DNA from: an uncultured Lachnospiraceae bacterium
Lineage (GTDB): Bacteria; Bacillota; Clostridia; Lachnospirales; Lachnospiraceae
NCBI GenBank assembly: GCA_947630855.1
Contig: CANRJF010000001.1
Location: 47,685-111,684, forward strand
Direction: 5' to 3'
DNA: 64,000 bases
Below, piece by piece: positions 62,692 through 64,000 of this stretch. The notes under the pieces are model-generated. The model had not been told where the DNA came from, ran no database searches, and saw nothing but the letters and a program-made list of their open reading frames with translations. A program made the translations under genes and the position numbers. How positions within the stretch are numbered: position 1 is the stretch's first letter; each line of letters opens with the position of its first letter.

Positions 62692-64000
62692 TTAACGTTT
62701 CAGATTGATTAATTCCTCCAGCAATGTGTCGGAAACTGTAATAACCCTGGAGTTAGACTGGAAGCCTCTCTGGGTAATAATCATCTGGGTAAACTCCGTA
62801 GACAGGTCTACATTGGACATTTCCAGCTCGCCGCTGGTCATCTTGCTTCCGTCTGCGGAAATATCTACGCCGATGCCGTCGAAATCTCCCGAGTTCAATG
62901 TGGTGTCATAACAGTTCTCTCCCACTTTCTCAAGACCAGAGGCATTGGCAAACTGTGCCACCGCAATCTGTCCTAACAGCTCCGTATTACCGTTATCGTA
63001 GGAACCGTAGATTTTTCCCGAGCCGTCTATGGAAATGCCTATCATGGCGCCTAACGCCCGGCCGATACCGGTAGTCTTATCAATGGCTCCCTTGTCTAAT
63101 CCAAGGGAAGCCGAGCCACCCTGGTCCGCCGCCTTGCTCTGGGAGAAATCAATGTCGATATTGGAGAACTCTCCTCCCAGCACGGAAGCGTTTAAGGATA
63201 CGCTGTTGCTGCCCTGGGCTCCCACATAGGTAAATGTACCATCATCACCGCTGTACTTTAAGGTATAATTTACGGAAGGCTGGGAATATTCAAACTGTAC
63301 CGTATAAACCCTGTCTGCATTGGCTCCCGTTGCATCCCATGCAGGATCCATAGAAAACGCTCCGTTGGCGCCGGTAACTGCCGTGCCCGTTCCAATGCCT
63401 GCGGCTGCCAACCTGTCGGCGGAAACGCCGAATACTTCCCTTAAATCAATTTTCTTGGTTACAGGCGTTCCTGTTACCGTAATATCTCCACCTTCAATCT
63501 TTAACCTGTCTTCTGCGGAATATGTAGTATAAGTAACTTCATAAACATAAGGGTCGTCTGCGCTGGGCGTCATTGCAGTGGAAAGCTCCGTAGTCTGTAC
63601 AGGCACACCTGCCTGAACTCCTGTGTAAGATTTATACCTGTAATACCAGTTGCCCCCATTATAAATCAGGTTGGGGTCGGAAGATGTATAGGTCTTTCTC
63701 AATGTGGCATTCTGTCCGAAGAGATTTGCCAGTGCCGTATTCCTGTCCCCTCCTACCGACTGGATATAATCATTCAGCACGGAATGGTTGTTGGAGTCTA
63801 TAATATCTGACAATTCCACAGTATAAGTCTGTGTTTCAGGGTCATCTACCCTTACGGCAAATTTAGCCACGTAGGAATATCCCAAGGCATCATAGAAGTT
63901 TAAGTTCATGGCATAACCGGCGTCGCTGTTTACGTTGGTGTCGTTTTTATCCATAATGCCTGATGCCCGGGCATTGGTGGTTGCCTCCGGGGGAGATGTA
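62692..64000 (-). CDS. flgE: Flagellar hook protein FlgE, C-terminal part
   Basis: The open frame continues past the right edge, so the N-terminus is missing; about 436 residues are present. Upstream of the internal Met at 63954 the frame still reads sense residues (PPEATTNARASGI), confirming truncation by the window and not a start there. The C-terminus SGELEMSNVDLSTEFTQMIITQRGFQSNSRVITVSDTLLEELINLKR is the FlgE/FlgB rod-hook signature. The middle D1-D2 region is long and rich in Gly/Ser/Asp. The hook links filament to rod. Confidence 0.92.
   Translation of the reverse strand, partial: TSPPEATTNARASGIMDKNDTNVNSDAGYAMNLNFYDALGYSYVAKFAVRVDDPETQTYTVELSDIIDSNNHSVLNDYIQSVGGDRNTALANLFGQNATLRKTYTSSDPNLIYNGGNWYYRYKSYTGVQAGVPVQTTELSTAMTPSADDPYVYEVTYTTYSAEDRLKIEGGDITVTGTPVTKKIDLREVFGVSADRLAAAGIGTGTAVTGANGAFSMDPAWDATGANADRVYTVQFEYSQPSVNYTLKYSGDDGTFTYVGAQGSNSVSLNASVLGGEFSNIDIDFSQSKAADQGGSASLGLDKGAIDKTTGIGRALGAMIGISIDGSGKIYGSYDNGNTELLGQIAVAQFANASGLEKVGENCYDTTLNSGDFDGIGVDISADGSKMTSGELEMSNVDLSTEFTQMIITQRGFQSNSRVITVSDTLLEELINLKR

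Overview
The window looks like chromosomal DNA of a motile, Gram-positive anaerobe of the Clostridia, most probably a Lachnospiraceae member (genus not resolvable). Signs are moderate-to-low GC, strong AGGAGG-type ribosome binding sites, TTGACA/TATAAT promoters, a Bacillus/Clostridium-style fla/che operon ending next to rpsB-tsf, and neighbourhoods such as alr-mazF with rex. Almost all genes lie on the minus strand, so transcription runs right to left.

Layout, left to right. (1) 1-13.7 kb, housekeeping: truncated ftsK/spoIIIE, uppP, a ClpP-fold protease, glgA, a YebC regulator, a CorC-like protein, an orphan mazF behind alr, nnrD, a coiled-coil protein, rex, an ABC-F protein and icd. (2) 13.8-15.1 kb: small genes of unknown role, including a Cys/Gly-rich peptide and a 42-residue protein, each behind a sequence resembling a sigma-K/sigma-E sporulation promoter. 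(3) 15.1-19.8 kb, branched-chain amino acids: leuCD divergent from a LysR regulator, then ilvC-ilvN. (4) 19.8-24.1 kb, cell surface: a class B sortase, its likely substrate (beta-helix protein with an NPRTG sorting signal) and an SGNH-type lipoprotein. (5) 24.2-28.5 kb, mobile and stress genes: an IS110-family element, a higBA-type toxin-antitoxin pair and a hybrid histidine kinase.

(6) 28.5-37.3 kb, a pectin/rhamnogalacturonan utilisation operon resembling the Bacillus yes genes: solute-binding protein, a shortened GH105 paralogue, two permeases, GH28, a sugar isomerase-like protein, YesL and GH105. It starts behind a LacI/CcpA-like palindrome and has a terminator just after the binding-protein gene. 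(7) 37.3-39.6 kb: a DUF2442 protein and rpsB-tsf. (8) 39.6-64 kb: a near-continuous flagellar/chemotaxis operon from flgE (cut by the right edge) through motAB, fliLMY, cheY, fliOPQR, flhBAFG, a PilZ brake, cheBAWCD, a small membrane protein, fliA (sigma-28), a FapA-like protein, a SwrB-position protein and a membrane-anchored YceG-like domain protein.

The features most worth a second look are: a 90-bp palindromic element present twice, one copy supplying the C-terminus of the LysR gene; a hairpin covering the ribosome binding site of antitoxin-less mazF; the sortase/NPRTG pair; the GH105 paralogue with Asp-to-Glu at the catalytic site; the sporulation-type promoter of the Cys/Gly peptide; the long non-coding end of the IS110 element (candidate bridge RNA); and the break between flgE and motA, where flbD is missing. 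I found no tRNA, rRNA or CRISPR array.
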